A stretch of DNA of 64,000 nt from Cystobacter ferrugineus. Its GTDB lineage: Bacteria > Myxococcota > Myxococcia > Myxococcales > Myxococcaceae. Location: the NCBI RefSeq assembly GCF_001887355.1, contig NZ_MPIN01000018.1, forward strand, positions 1-64,000, written 5' to 3'. Made by a program: the position numbers and the translations under genes. The number at the start of each line of letters is the position of its first letter. Within the stretch, counting starts at the first letter, position 1. Below are positions 55,804 to 63,763 of this stretch, one piece after another. The notes below the pieces were generated by a model. It saw only the letters and a program-made list of their open reading frames with translations. It was not told the origin of the DNA and did no database searches.

Positions 55804-56373
55804 ATGAAGAAGGTTCGTGTTCCGATGAAGAGCGTTCAAGGGGCGGCGCAGCTCAGCTCCATGGCCCTGATGGCGGACTGGACTCTGGACTCGGTGACGG
55901 AGGCTACGTCCACCAAGCCCTACCAGCTCATCTGGGTCACCGACGATGAACAGAGCATCGTGCGATTCATCGATGACTTCATGATTGAAGTGCCATACGT
56001 CTATATCGAGAGCGAGACCCCCGAGTACATCGTTCGCGCTATTCAGGAGTTCGTAGACGTCTACTCCCAGGACGAAATCCGGAAGCTGGCCGATTCGGCC
56101 ACGACGGCGGAGCAGCTCCACCTGGCCGTGCGCCTCATGGCGCTCATCGCTCCACCCGAGTTCGACCCGGCCTTCTTCGAGTTCTTCCGCAAGTGCCTGA
56201 CGTTTCGGGACCCCACGGTGCAGCGCAAGGCCATCCTCGCCATCGGCTACGTGGGCTGGAAGGAACTCTTTCCCGTGTTGGAGCAGCTCGCGAAGGGAGA
56301 CCCGGACGCCGAGGTGCGCGATGTGGCGCGGATCGCGCTGGAGGGCTTCGCGAAGTACGGGTCCAGCAACTGA
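55804..56373 (+). CDS. HEAT-repeat-like protein, possible immunity factor
   Basis: 189 residues from ATG 55804 (AAAGG upstream), 35 bases after the DUF4157 stop and in the same direction. The N-terminal half is acidic mixed alpha/beta (LIWVTDDEQSIVRFIDDFMI, VPYVYIESETPEYIVRAIQE). The C-terminal half holds two HEAT-like hairpins (TFRDPTVQRKAILAIGYVGW, KGDPDAEVRDVARIALEGFA). Small size, acidity and position resemble immunity proteins of polymorphic toxins. No terminator separates it from the eCIS genes. Confidence 0.65.
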   Translation: MKKVRVPMKSVQGAAQLSSMALMADWTLDSVTEATSTKPYQLIWVTDDEQSIVRFIDDFMIEVPYVYIESETPEYIVRAIQEFVDVYSQDEIRKLADSATTAEQLHLAVRLMALIAPPEFDPAFFEFFRKCLTFRDPTVQRKAILAIGYVGWKELFPVLEQLAKGDPDAEVRDVARIALEGFAKYGSSN

Positions 56374-56471
56374 CGCTCCCGGTGTGGTCATCGGGGCCGT
56401 GGCCGAGAATATCGCGATTACCTCGTCAAGGCCCTTTACCTCGAAACTGTCCACCCTGTAGCGTTCCGCGA

Positions 56472-58316
56472 ATGCACTGGCATTCGCACGCGAAGAACGC
56501 GGCCCTGCTGACCGTGATGCTCGCGCTCTCTGGTCTCATCGGGGGCGACGCGCACGCCCAGCAATGCGGTCCCGAGACTCCACAGACAGTCGAGCCTCCC
56601 GATGATCGGATGAGCGACACGCGGCTCTTGCGGCGCCTCGTGCTCGGGCTCACCGGCACCACGCCGACCGTCGAGCAGTACGAAGCCATGGAGGCCGCGG
56701 CCACGCCAGAAGCGCGAGAAGCGCTCCTGCGCTCGACGCTCGATGACGCGCTCGCCTCGCCGAAGTTCTACGAGCGGATGCTGCGCTTCGGACACGAGTG
56801 GATCGCGGTGGGCGCATTCACCACCGGAGCTTCCGGCGACGCGTACCAGGGCGACATGTCCGGCCACCTCTTCAAGTGCCCCACTGGCACCGGTATCAAG
56901 CACCCGGGCGCGTACTACCATGTGAACGAGTTCGCGGCGTCGGATAAGTCGTCCAATCAGTGCAAGGACCAGGATGCGGACGGCAATCCCGCGGAGCCCG
57001 AGGTGCGCTCGGTCGAGCCCTGGTGGGCGCCGGGAACGTGGGTCGAGGTGCTCGGCAAGGCCGGCTCCAACGTCACCCAGGTCGTCGACGCCAAGGGGCA
57101 GACGCTCGACTGCGGCATCGCGAGCGGCGGCTACTACGATCCCATGCTGCCCACCGGGTGTGGTTGTGGGCCGAACCTCGTGTGGTGCGCACCGCTCACC
57201 GGCCTGATTAGCAAGAGCAACCACGACCTCGGCGTTCAACGCCGCCATCCCTACGAGGAACCCGCGCGCCTGTTCGCGCACCTCGCGTGGCACGACCGGC
57301 CCCTGTCGGATCTCATCATTGGCAACTACTCGGTCGGAACCAACTGGCTGCGCGCGCTGTACGTGCGCTTCGGCCGGCAGATGGGCAGCAATGCGTTGGA
57401 TGCGAACACCACCTGGTGGCGCCCGGACGCGGACAACGCCCCTCGCGATCCGCTGCACCCGGTGGCGAATGATCCACAGGCGTGGCGTGAGTTCGTGGTC
57501 GAGGACCTGGAGCCCTTCCACCTCGCGCTCACCAGCAACCGGGCGCGCTCTGGCGGCCTCGAGCGCACATACCACTTCGATTCCCGCACCACGACCGAAG
57601 CGCCGAAGGGTCTTCCCGCCGCCGGGGTGCTCACCATGATCGGTGCGATGTCCTCGTTTCCGCGCGAGCGCGTCCGGGCCGCGCGCTTCCTCGAGATCTT
57701 CGCCTGTCAGAACTTCTCGCCTCCTCCCGCGGACGTGCACTTCCCTCCCTACGAGATCGATCCCGCGACCGGCGGAACGTGCCTGCACTGCCACAAGACA
57801 CTCGATCCCGCGGCGATCTCGTTCAAGAGGTGGGATTTCAATCCGGCCCAGAGCTACTACGTCCCCTGGCCCTTCATTCCGGGCGTGGGCCGTCATCGCG
57901 TCACGAAGGACTGGCTGTCCGGGAAGTACCCGTACACTGGCAACACACCGGGCTATCGGTGGAAGAACGCGTTCCTTCCCAATACCGTGTTGACCCCGGT
58001 CACCCCCGAGCAGATCACGGCCAATCCGGAAGCGGTGCTGCTCGACACGATGCCCGAGTCCTACACGCTGCTCGGCGTGCACGGCGACGGCACCATGGGT
58101 CCGCTCGGGTTCGGCAAGCTCCTCGTTCGCTCCGGCGAGTTCGATCGCTGCGTCTCGCGCAAGCTCTACGCGATGTTCATCGGCCGTGAGCTGAACCCGG
58201 CCTCCGAGAAGCGCTTCATCGACAAGCTCGCCAGGGAGTTCGTCGCACGCGACCGCAAGCTCCGGCCCTTCATCCGCTATCTCTTCGAACAACCCGAACT
58301 GCGGAGGGGCCTGTGA
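56472..58316 (+). CDS. Exported DUF1592/1588/1585-type protein with CxxCH
   Basis: 614 residues from ATG 56472 with a signal peptide (AALLTVMLALSGLIGGDAHA). The layout matches the planctomycete/myxobacterial DUF1549-DUF1592-DUF1588-DUF1585 series: TRLLRRLVLGLTGTTPTVEQ, RVRAARFLEIFACQNFSPPP, CLHCHKTLDP (a possible c-type heme site) and FGKLLVRSGEFDRCVSRKLY. Extra Cys (CGCGPNLVWC) may form disulfides. The family usually pairs with a DUF1501/1552 partner, present two genes on. Biochemical role is unsettled. Confidence 0.8.
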   Translation: MHWHSHAKNAALLTVMLALSGLIGGDAHAQQCGPETPQTVEPPDDRMSDTRLLRRLVLGLTGTTPTVEQYEAMEAAATPEAREALLRSTLDDALASPKFYERMLRFGHEWIAVGAFTTGASGDAYQGDMSGHLFKCPTGTGIKHPGAYYHVNEFAASDKSSNQCKDQDADGNPAEPEVRSVEPWWAPGTWVEVLGKAGSNVTQVVDAKGQTLDCGIASGGYYDPMLPTGCGCGPNLVWCAPLTGLISKSNHDLGVQRRHPYEEPARLFAHLAWHDRPLSDLIIGNYSVGTNWLRALYVRFGRQMGSNALDANTTWWRPDADNAPRDPLHPVANDPQAWREFVVEDLEPFHLALTSNRARSGGLERTYHFDSRTTTEAPKGLPAAGVLTMIGAMSSFPRERVRAARFLEIFACQNFSPPPADVHFPPYEIDPATGGTCLHCHKTLDPAAISFKRWDFNPAQSYYVPWPFIPGVGRHRVTKDWLSGKYPYTGNTPGYRWKNAFLPNTVLTPVTPEQITANPEAVLLDTMPESYTLLGVHGDGTMGPLGFGKLLVRSGEFDRCVSRKLYAMFIGRELNPASEKRFIDKLAREFVARDRKLRPFIRYLFEQPELRRGL

Positions 58317-59317
58317 TGAGCACGCTGCGTTCGATGCTGGGGGCCGTGGCGCTGACCTCGCTCGCGCTTTCCGCGTCTGCCTGCAAGGACAACAACGGCA
58401 ACTGCGCGAGCAGGAACGACGAGATCCGGCTCGGGCTCGCGCCCGCGTGCGAGGGCTGCCACATCACCGGGAACAAGCCGTTCTTCGCCTCGCTCACCGC
58501 GTTCGAGAACGGGCTCGTGTACGACGAGCGGTACGTGAAGCCCGGTGATCCCGACAACAGCATGCTGATCCAGATGCTGGAGGGAACCGCGCCCGGAAGC
58601 TATCCGCAGATGCCGCCGGGTCAGCCCTACGGCGAGCTCGTCGCCAACGGCCGCGTCACGCTGTCCATCGAGAAGGTGAAGGCCTGGATTCGCGAGCTGC
58701 CTCCTCCTCCCGAGCGGCTGGAGGCTCCGGAGCCGGAAGCGTTCAACGTCCGCCGGCTCTCCGCCGAGGAGATGGTCGTGAGCTTGATGGAGCAGCTCGG
58801 GCTCACGCTCGAGGACTTCGTCAGCACCAGCGATCCCGACTGGCGCAACAAGGCGTACGTGGTGAATGGCGGCAAGCTCTTCCTGTGGCCCGGTGATTGG
58901 GCGCCCGGCATCTCGGGCGAGTACGTCTCCGACTCACGCAGCGTCGAGCGGTTCGATGCGCTCGGAGGCGGCAACTCGCTCTTGTACCGCAAGCGGGACG
59001 TGAGCTTCGGCCCCTCCGCCGCGCAGACGCTGGTCCAGATGTCGCAGGCCTGGTGCGCGCGTGCGGTGGACAAGAAGGGCAACACGGCGGTGTTGCGTCA
59101 TGTGACGCTCACCGACACCTCCTCGAGCAACCCGGACGCGGTGCAGAAGAACCTGCGCACGCTCTACCTGCGCATGCTCGGACAGCCGCCTTCGGAAGCG
59201 GAAGCGAAGGCCCTGTACGAACAGGTCTATCTCCCGCTCGAGGCGCAGAATACGCGCCTCGCCTGGATCGGCGTCTGTGCGTCGCTCGTCCGTCACCCGC
59301 TGTGGATCACCTACTGA
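58316..59317 (+). CDS. Cytochrome c-like lipoprotein
   Basis: 333 residues; ATG 58316 overlaps the preceding stop and is preceded by GGAGGGG. The leader ends LALSASACKD, a plausible lipobox. A c-type heme motif CEGCH lies at about residue 43, with a downstream Met-rich segment (YPQMPPGQPYGELV) that could supply the axial ligand. The C-terminal part (LRTLYLRMLGQPPSEAEAKA) looks like a DUF1549-type helix. It probably works with the flanking proteins in the envelope. Confidence 0.78.
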   Translation: MSTLRSMLGAVALTSLALSASACKDNNGNCASRNDEIRLGLAPACEGCHITGNKPFFASLTAFENGLVYDERYVKPGDPDNSMLIQMLEGTAPGSYPQMPPGQPYGELVANGRVTLSIEKVKAWIRELPPPPERLEAPEPEAFNVRRLSAEEMVVSLMEQLGLTLEDFVSTSDPDWRNKAYVVNGGKLFLWPGDWAPGISGEYVSDSRSVERFDALGGGNSLLYRKRDVSFGPSAAQTLVQMSQAWCARAVDKKGNTAVLRHVTLTDTSSSNPDAVQKNLRTLYLRMLGQPPSEAEAKALYEQVYLPLEAQNTRLAWIGVCASLVRHPLWITY

Positions 59318-59329
59318 GCCGAGGACACC

Positions 59330-60910
59330 ATGACGAACACCTCTCGACGCACGCTGCTCAAGTGGGCCCTCGGAGCAGGACAGTTCGCGCTCCTCGAACG
59401 CGCGGGTCTGCTCGGCTCGAGCGCCGCGCGCGCCGCGGACATCGACGTCCCCTCACGGCTCGCGGTCCTCTACATCCCGGGTGGCTACCGGCCGGCGTAC
59501 TACTTCACGCCGATGGACGACGCGGACATTCCGCTCTGCGTGCCCGCGCCCTCCAAATACAGCGGCGAGCCCGTCTTCTTCGACGCGGGCGAGGTGGTGA
59601 ACCTCGCGCCTCCGAACGGCTCCTACAAACCGCTCCGGACCTGGCAGTCGTGGAACCCCGCCAACCCCGCCGAGCGCGATGACTTCAGCCCGCTCATGTA
59701 CGGCTTCTCGCACTTCGCGCTGCACGAGCAGTTGAGCGTGCTGCACGGTATCGACCAGGGCACCAACGACCATGCGAGCGCGTTCATCGCCTCGATGTGT
59801 GGCGTCGCCGGCGCGGACTACCGGGCGCCCGCCGTTCATTCGGTGATCGCCAACCACCTGTTCGAGAAGTACCGCGAGAGCAGACCACTGCCGTTCGTGG
59901 TCGTCACCGGTGAGCGTGGCACGCCGCTCGGGATGGGGCTGCCCTCACATGCCTCGCCCGTTCGCGTTCCGTCGATCGAAGCACTCAAGCCGCAGCTCTC
60001 CGCGAAGCCCGAGGACAATCCCTGGTGGACGGGGCTCGATGCACGCACCGAGGCCCCCGAACTGGATGCGCGCGGTCAGCCGACCGGAGGCACCCTGAAG
60101 ACGACCACGGTGGAGCGCTTCTCGCTCGCGCGCGCCCAGCAACTCATGGGCCGCTCGACGGCGAAGGTGGACAACTACCTCGAGGGGCTGCATGGCTCGC
60201 TGTCGTCGGTCTCGCGCGTGCTCGCGACGGATGTGGTGTCCGTGCTGCAGAGCACCAAGGGCATCGATTTCCTGACGGCGAACCGTCCCGCGTACCTGGC
60301 GAACTACCTGAAGAACCAGTCGTTCACGTACTCGTTCGGCCCGGCGAACTTCCACCTCACCGGGCTCGACTCGCGGATGGATCTCGCGCTGCGCCTGCTC
60401 AAGTCGGACATCTGCACCTCGGTGCACGTCTCGTTGCAGCTCGATTTCGACACGCACAACGCCTCTGGCCACGGCTATAGCTGCGCGCACGGCCGCGGAC
60501 TGATGGACTGTGTCGCGCGCTTCCTGGGCGAGCTCAAGGCCGCGCCCGCTCCCGGCAAGCCGGGCAAGACGCTGCTCGATGACACGCTCGTGCTGGTGAT
60601 GAGCGAGTTCGGCCGGAGCTGGGCCTCGCGCGGACGCGACGGCACCTACTCCCTGCCGGATGATCACCACCCGTACACCTCGGTCTGCTTCGCGGGCGGA
60701 AACGTGGCGGCGAACCGGCAGGTGGGCTCGTACACCTCGCGCGGGCTCGGCGTTCCGGTGGACATCATCGAGGAGAATGGTCAGCCCTCGAGGCGCGTGC
60801 CCAGAGCCGCGGACGCCGTGACCACGGCGCTGCGAATCATGGGCATGAGCACGCACGACTTCTTCATCCCCGGCGGCTACGGGGAGGTGACGGGGATCCG
60901 GAGGGCGTAG
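59330..60910 (+). CDS. DUF1501 protein with Tat signal
   Basis: 526 residues. The twin-arginine leader (SRRTLLKWALGAGQFALLER) suggests export folded, perhaps with a cofactor. The body matches DUF1501/1552 sulfatase-like proteins: VLYIPGGYRPAYYF, LHGIDQGTNDHASAFIASMC, DTHNASGHGYSCAHGRGL, LVLVMSEFGRSWASRGRDGT, DDHHPYTSVCFAGG. The conserved Asp/His clusters resemble alkaline-phosphatase-fold metal sites. It is the third gene of the module and converges on nothing; the TetR operator follows. Confidence 0.85.
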   Translation: MTNTSRRTLLKWALGAGQFALLERAGLLGSSAARAADIDVPSRLAVLYIPGGYRPAYYFTPMDDADIPLCVPAPSKYSGEPVFFDAGEVVNLAPPNGSYKPLRTWQSWNPANPAERDDFSPLMYGFSHFALHEQLSVLHGIDQGTNDHASAFIASMCGVAGADYRAPAVHSVIANHLFEKYRESRPLPFVVVTGERGTPLGMGLPSHASPVRVPSIEALKPQLSAKPEDNPWWTGLDARTEAPELDARGQPTGGTLKTTTVERFSLARAQQLMGRSTAKVDNYLEGLHGSLSSVSRVLATDVVSVLQSTKGIDFLTANRPAYLANYLKNQSFTYSFGPANFHLTGLDSRMDLALRLLKSDICTSVHVSLQLDFDTHNASGHGYSCAHGRGLMDCVARFLGELKAAPAPGKPGKTLLDDTLVLVMSEFGRSWASRGRDGTYSLPDDHHPYTSVCFAGGNVAANRQVGSYTSRGLGVPVDIIEENGQPSRRVPRAADAVTTALRIMGMSTHDFFIPGGYGEVTGIRRA

Positions 60911-60998
60911 GGGGTTTCTTCCGAGCTTGCCCGCCTGAGACGTCGGCGTGCCCGCGAGTTCCAGCAGGCGCTCCTCCAGAGTCTCGTGGCACTTGCAC

Positions 60999-61029
60999 TG
61001 ACCGGATGACCGGTTTATAAGTCCGGTCA
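60999..61029. promoter_or_regulatory. TetR operator 1 (autoregulatory)
   Basis: TGACCGG-N9-CCGGTCA at 61007-61029 ends one base before the TetR start codon. An extra half-site TGACCGG lies at 60999-61005. The same 23-bp architecture recurs at 61675-61697. Binding here would repress the regulator's own gene. Confidence 0.75.
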
Positions 61030-61617
61030 ATGAGTTCTGAGGCGCGAGAGGCCGTACTTTCGGCGGCGGGCGAGATCTTCGGTCGCTTTGGGTTCAAGAA
61101 AGCCTCTGTCGAGGACATCGCGCGCCTCGCGGGGATCGGCAAGGGAACGGTGTACCTTCACTTCGAGAGCAAAGAGGCGCTCTTCGAGGCCGTCCTTCGC
61201 CAGTCGTTGACCCAAGACGCCGCGGAGCTCCTCCGACTTGTCGATCGTGCTGAAACTCCAGAAGCGAAGCTCAAGGCTTTCTTCGAGGGCAAGGTCGCGC
61301 GGTCGCTCCAGGTTGCGAATTGGGGGCTCTTGTCCGCCGAGCACGCACTCGAGATGGCGAAGGCGGGCAAGCGCGTGGTGGACGAATTCCAGGCGCAAGA
61401 CATCGACCTCGTGACAAGCATCTTGAAGGCGGGGCGTGATGCCGGGGCATTCCATGCGACGGACTTGAAGATGATTAGCCACGGGATCCTCGATCTCATC
61501 CAAGGATCCACCGGGAAGATATTGGCCGACGACGCCACCTACGACGCCAAGCGCCCCCTCGACGCAATCTTCGAACTCATTTTGCGCGGCCTCGCCGCAC
61601 GTCCCACCTCGAGATGA
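61030..61617 (+). CDS. TetR-family repressor
   Basis: 195 residues. The N-terminal HTH (VLSAAGEIFGRFGFKKASVE, DIARLAGIGKGTVYLHFESK) is canonical TetR. The ligand domain (helices from ~70) has no recognised subfamily. It is divergent from nothing but lies just upstream of the ferredoxin/P450 operon in the same direction. The matching operators at its own start and before the ferredoxin gene argue it represses both, with the P450 substrate or product as a likely inducer. Confidence 0.92.
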   Translation: MSSEAREAVLSAAGEIFGRFGFKKASVEDIARLAGIGKGTVYLHFESKEALFEAVLRQSLTQDAAELLRLVDRAETPEAKLKAFFEGKVARSLQVANWGLLSAEHALEMAKAGKRVVDEFQAQDIDLVTSILKAGRDAGAFHATDLKMISHGILDLIQGSTGKILADDATYDAKRPLDAIFELILRGLAARPTSR

Positions 61618-61674
61618 AGCGCCCGGACTGAATGGCCATCCCCCTCGGGTTCAGCGCACTCGTGCGCCTTGGGC

Positions 61675-61697
61675 TGACCAGAAAACCAATCCGGTCA
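61675..61697. promoter_or_regulatory. TetR operator 2, upstream of the ferredoxin/P450 operon
   Basis: TGACCAG-N9-CCGGTCA differs from operator 1 at one arm base and has identical spacing. It lies about 75 bases before the ferredoxin start codon, in promoter territory. Confidence 0.72.
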
Positions 61698-61772
61698 TCC
61701 AGCCACTCCATGGTCCGGTGGACCGACCTCGCGGCCCGCGCGCCCAACACACACCTTCAACAGGAGAAGACG

Positions 61773-62099
61773 ATGTCCAAGATCAAATTCATTGAGGCGA
61801 ATGGGACCGAGCATGTCGTGGAGGCCAGGGAGGGGCAGTCGGTGATGCAATCGGCCATGGACAACCTCGTGCCCGGGATTGTCGCGGAGTGCGGCGGGTT
61901 CGCCAATTGCGCCACCTGCCACGTCTATGTCGACCAGGCCTGGAGCGCCAGGCTGCCTCCCCCCGAGGAGAGCGAGACGGCCATGATCGACTGCGCGTTC
62001 CACGTGCAGCCAAACAGCAGACTGTCCTGCCAGCTCAAGGTCACCCCCGCGCTGGCCGGGCTGGTCGTCCGGCTCCCCATCTCCCAGACCGGCGAGTGA
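61773..62099 (+). CDS. [2Fe-2S] ferredoxin, adrenodoxin/putidaredoxin type
   Basis: 108 residues from ATG 61773 with AGGAGA upstream; longer in-frame starts have no ribosome site. Cluster ligands C40, C46, C49 and C86 give Cx5Cx2Cx36C (ECGGFANCATC, then LSCQL), the vertebrate-type/bacterial P450 redox-partner arrangement. It should pass electrons to the P450 encoded 300 bases downstream. No reductase gene is in the window. Confidence 0.92.
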   Translation: MSKIKFIEANGTEHVVEAREGQSVMQSAMDNLVPGIVAECGGFANCATCHVYVDQAWSARLPPPEESETAMIDCAFHVQPNSRLSCQLKVTPALAGLVVRLPISQTGE

Positions 62100-62150
62100 A
62101 TTCCCCCTGTTGAAGTCATGCGGTCCGCGGTCGTGACGAAAGGCAAGCCC

Positions 62151-62345
62151 ATGAAGATCGTGGTCGATTGGAATCGCTGTGAAGCCAATGCTGTGTGCGT
62201 GCGCGCGGCACCGAAATCATTCCAACTGGACGACAAGGACCAGTTGCACGTGCTCACCGAGTCCGTGCCGCCCGAACTGCGCGCCCAGGTGGAGCAGGCC
62301 GTGCGCGACTGCCCGAAGCAGGCGCTGTCGCTCTCCCGGGACTGA
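62151..62345 (+). CDS. Small [3Fe-4S]-type ferredoxin
   Basis: 64 residues from ATG 62151 (AAAGG upstream; ATG 62118 would add 11). C10 and C16 (CEANAVC) and C54 (DCPKQAL) are the three ligands; the middle position of the usual CxxCxxC is Asn13. This is the P450-associated 3Fe-4S or variant-ligand 4Fe-4S class found next to bacterial CYP genes. It sits between the 2Fe-2S ferredoxin and the P450, so the operon offers two alternative donors. Confidence 0.88.
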   Translation: MKIVVDWNRCEANAVCVRAAPKSFQLDDKDQLHVLTESVPPELRAQVEQAVRDCPKQALSLSRD

Positions 62346-62398
62346 GCTCGCGCCCACCCCGTCCCCCCGCTGAACTGAAAACCCACAGGAGGCTGTCC

Positions 62399-63649
62399 AT
62401 GTCGCAAGAGCAGACGAAGTCCGAGGCGAAGTCCTGTCCCTTCAACCCGTATGCCCCCGGTTTCGACGTCAATCCGTACCCCGCGTTCAAGGAGCTGCGG
62501 ACGCATGCGCCCATCTCCTACTGGGACCAGGGCCATGGCTGGATCGTCACCCGCTACGAGGATGTCGTCACCGCGCTGCGTGACAACAATCGCTTCTCAC
62601 CCAACCCCGCCGATTGGGAGTTCGCCAGCACCCTGGGAAGGGCAGCGAGGTTTCCCGAGATGGAAGAGATCTCCAGCTCGAGCCTGCTGGTGCTGTCCGA
62701 CGCGGACCATGCCCGGGTGCGCAGGCTCGTCAGCCCGGCGTTCACCCCCCGCGCCGTCGAGTGGCTGCGGCCGCAGATCCAGGCGATCGTGGATGAGCTG
62801 CTCGACGCCGCGGCGGCCAAGGGCACGGTCAACGTGGTGAATGACATCGCGGACCCCATTCCCGCGCGCGCCATGGGCTCCCTGCTGAAGATTCCCAAGG
62901 AGCGCGAGGTGCCCTTCCAGCGCTTCACCGAGGCGGTGATCAAGAGTCTCTCGCCCATCATGCTTCCTCCCGAGGAGGTGGAGGCGGTGCGCAAGGACAT
63001 GCGCGAGGGCCTCGTGCTGCTGCGCGAGACGATCGAGGAGCGGCGCCGCGACCCCAAGGAAAACGACATCCTCACCACCCTCATCCAGACCGAGGAGCAG
63101 GGCGACAAGCTGAGCACCGCGGAACTGCTGTCGCTCGTGGGCGCGCTCATCGTGGGCGGCTTCGAGACCACGGTGCACCTCATCGGCTTCACCATGTCCA
63201 ACATCCTGCGGCGGCCCGAGCTGTTCGCCCAGCTCAAGGCCGAGCCCGAGCTCATCAAGAACACCCTCGAGGAGGTGCTGCGCCACGACAACTTTGGCAA
63301 GCTGGGCCTCACCCGCTACTCGCGCGAGGACGTGGAACTGGGCGGCGTGAAGATCAAGAAGGGGCAGCGGTTGTTCCTCATGACCAACAGTGCGATGCAT
63401 GACGAGGCCGCGTTCCCCGATCCCGAGACGTTCGACGTGCGCCGCAACACCACCGCGACCGTCTCCTTCGGCAACGGGATGCACTTCTGCCTCGGCGTCC
63501 ACCTGGCGCGGCTCGAGGGGCGGATCACCGTGGGCACCTTGCTCGAGCGCTTCCCCGACATGAAGCTCGTCAAGCCGCCCGCGTTTGGTTCCCATCCGTC
63601 CCTCCGCAAGCTGGAGACGCTCGAGGTGCAATTGCTCGCCCGCTCCTGA
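62399..63649 (+). CDS. Cytochrome P450
   Basis: 416 residues from ATG 62399 with AGGAGG upstream. A complete bacterial soluble P450: I-helix GGFETT (E256, T257-T258 for O2 activation), ExxR (E292-R295), and the heme loop FGNGMHFCLG with axial C364. The N-terminus (CPFNPYAPGFDVNPYPAFKE) resembles CYP107/CYP109-like enzymes that hydroxylate lipids or macrolides. The substrate is not deducible. Last gene of the TetR-controlled operon, followed by a hairpin. Confidence 0.95.
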   Translation: MSQEQTKSEAKSCPFNPYAPGFDVNPYPAFKELRTHAPISYWDQGHGWIVTRYEDVVTALRDNNRFSPNPADWEFASTLGRAARFPEMEEISSSSLLVLSDADHARVRRLVSPAFTPRAVEWLRPQIQAIVDELLDAAAAKGTVNVVNDIADPIPARAMGSLLKIPKEREVPFQRFTEAVIKSLSPIMLPPEEVEAVRKDMREGLVLLRETIEERRRDPKENDILTTLIQTEEQGDKLSTAELLSLVGALIVGGFETTVHLIGFTMSNILRRPELFAQLKAEPELIKNTLEEVLRHDNFGKLGLTRYSREDVELGGVKIKKGQRLFLMTNSAMHDEAAFPDPETFDVRRNTTATVSFGNGMHFCLGVHLARLEGRITVGTLLERFPDMKLVKPPAFGSHPSLRKLETLEVQLLARS

Positions 63650-63700
63650 GCGGACGGCATGCCAGGGCCCCTCTCAGCAAGATTTTCTTTGAAATCGCTG

Positions 63701-63742
63701 AATTCAGGGATCAGGATGCCGTTCATCCTGATTTTCTGAAAT
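63701..63742 (+). terminator. Terminator-like hairpin after the P450 gene
   Basis: ATCAGGAT-N7-ATCCTGAT (63710-63732) forms a perfect 8-bp stem followed by TTTC. Outer partial pairing (AATTCAG with CTGAAAT) extends it. It lies about 60 bases after the P450 stop. Confidence 0.65.
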
Positions 63743-63763
63743 CTGGCCTTCGGGGGGGGGGAT
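63726..63763 (+). repeat. sitA leader repeat, with G10 run
   Basis: This repeats the leader found upstream of sitA copy 1 (12277-12312): TCCTG, TTTTCTG, AATCTGG, TTC then a G run and AT. Copy 1 has six G, here there are ten (63752-63761). In copy 1 the leader runs into the lipoprotein start; here it joins straight to the toxin body. Confidence 0.75.

Noticed and set aside
25074-56373. Prophage or T6SS
   Set aside because: No capsid, terminase, portal, integrase or lysis genes, and no TssJ/L/M; the DUF4255 cap, AAA+ ATPase and DUF4157 point to eCIS.
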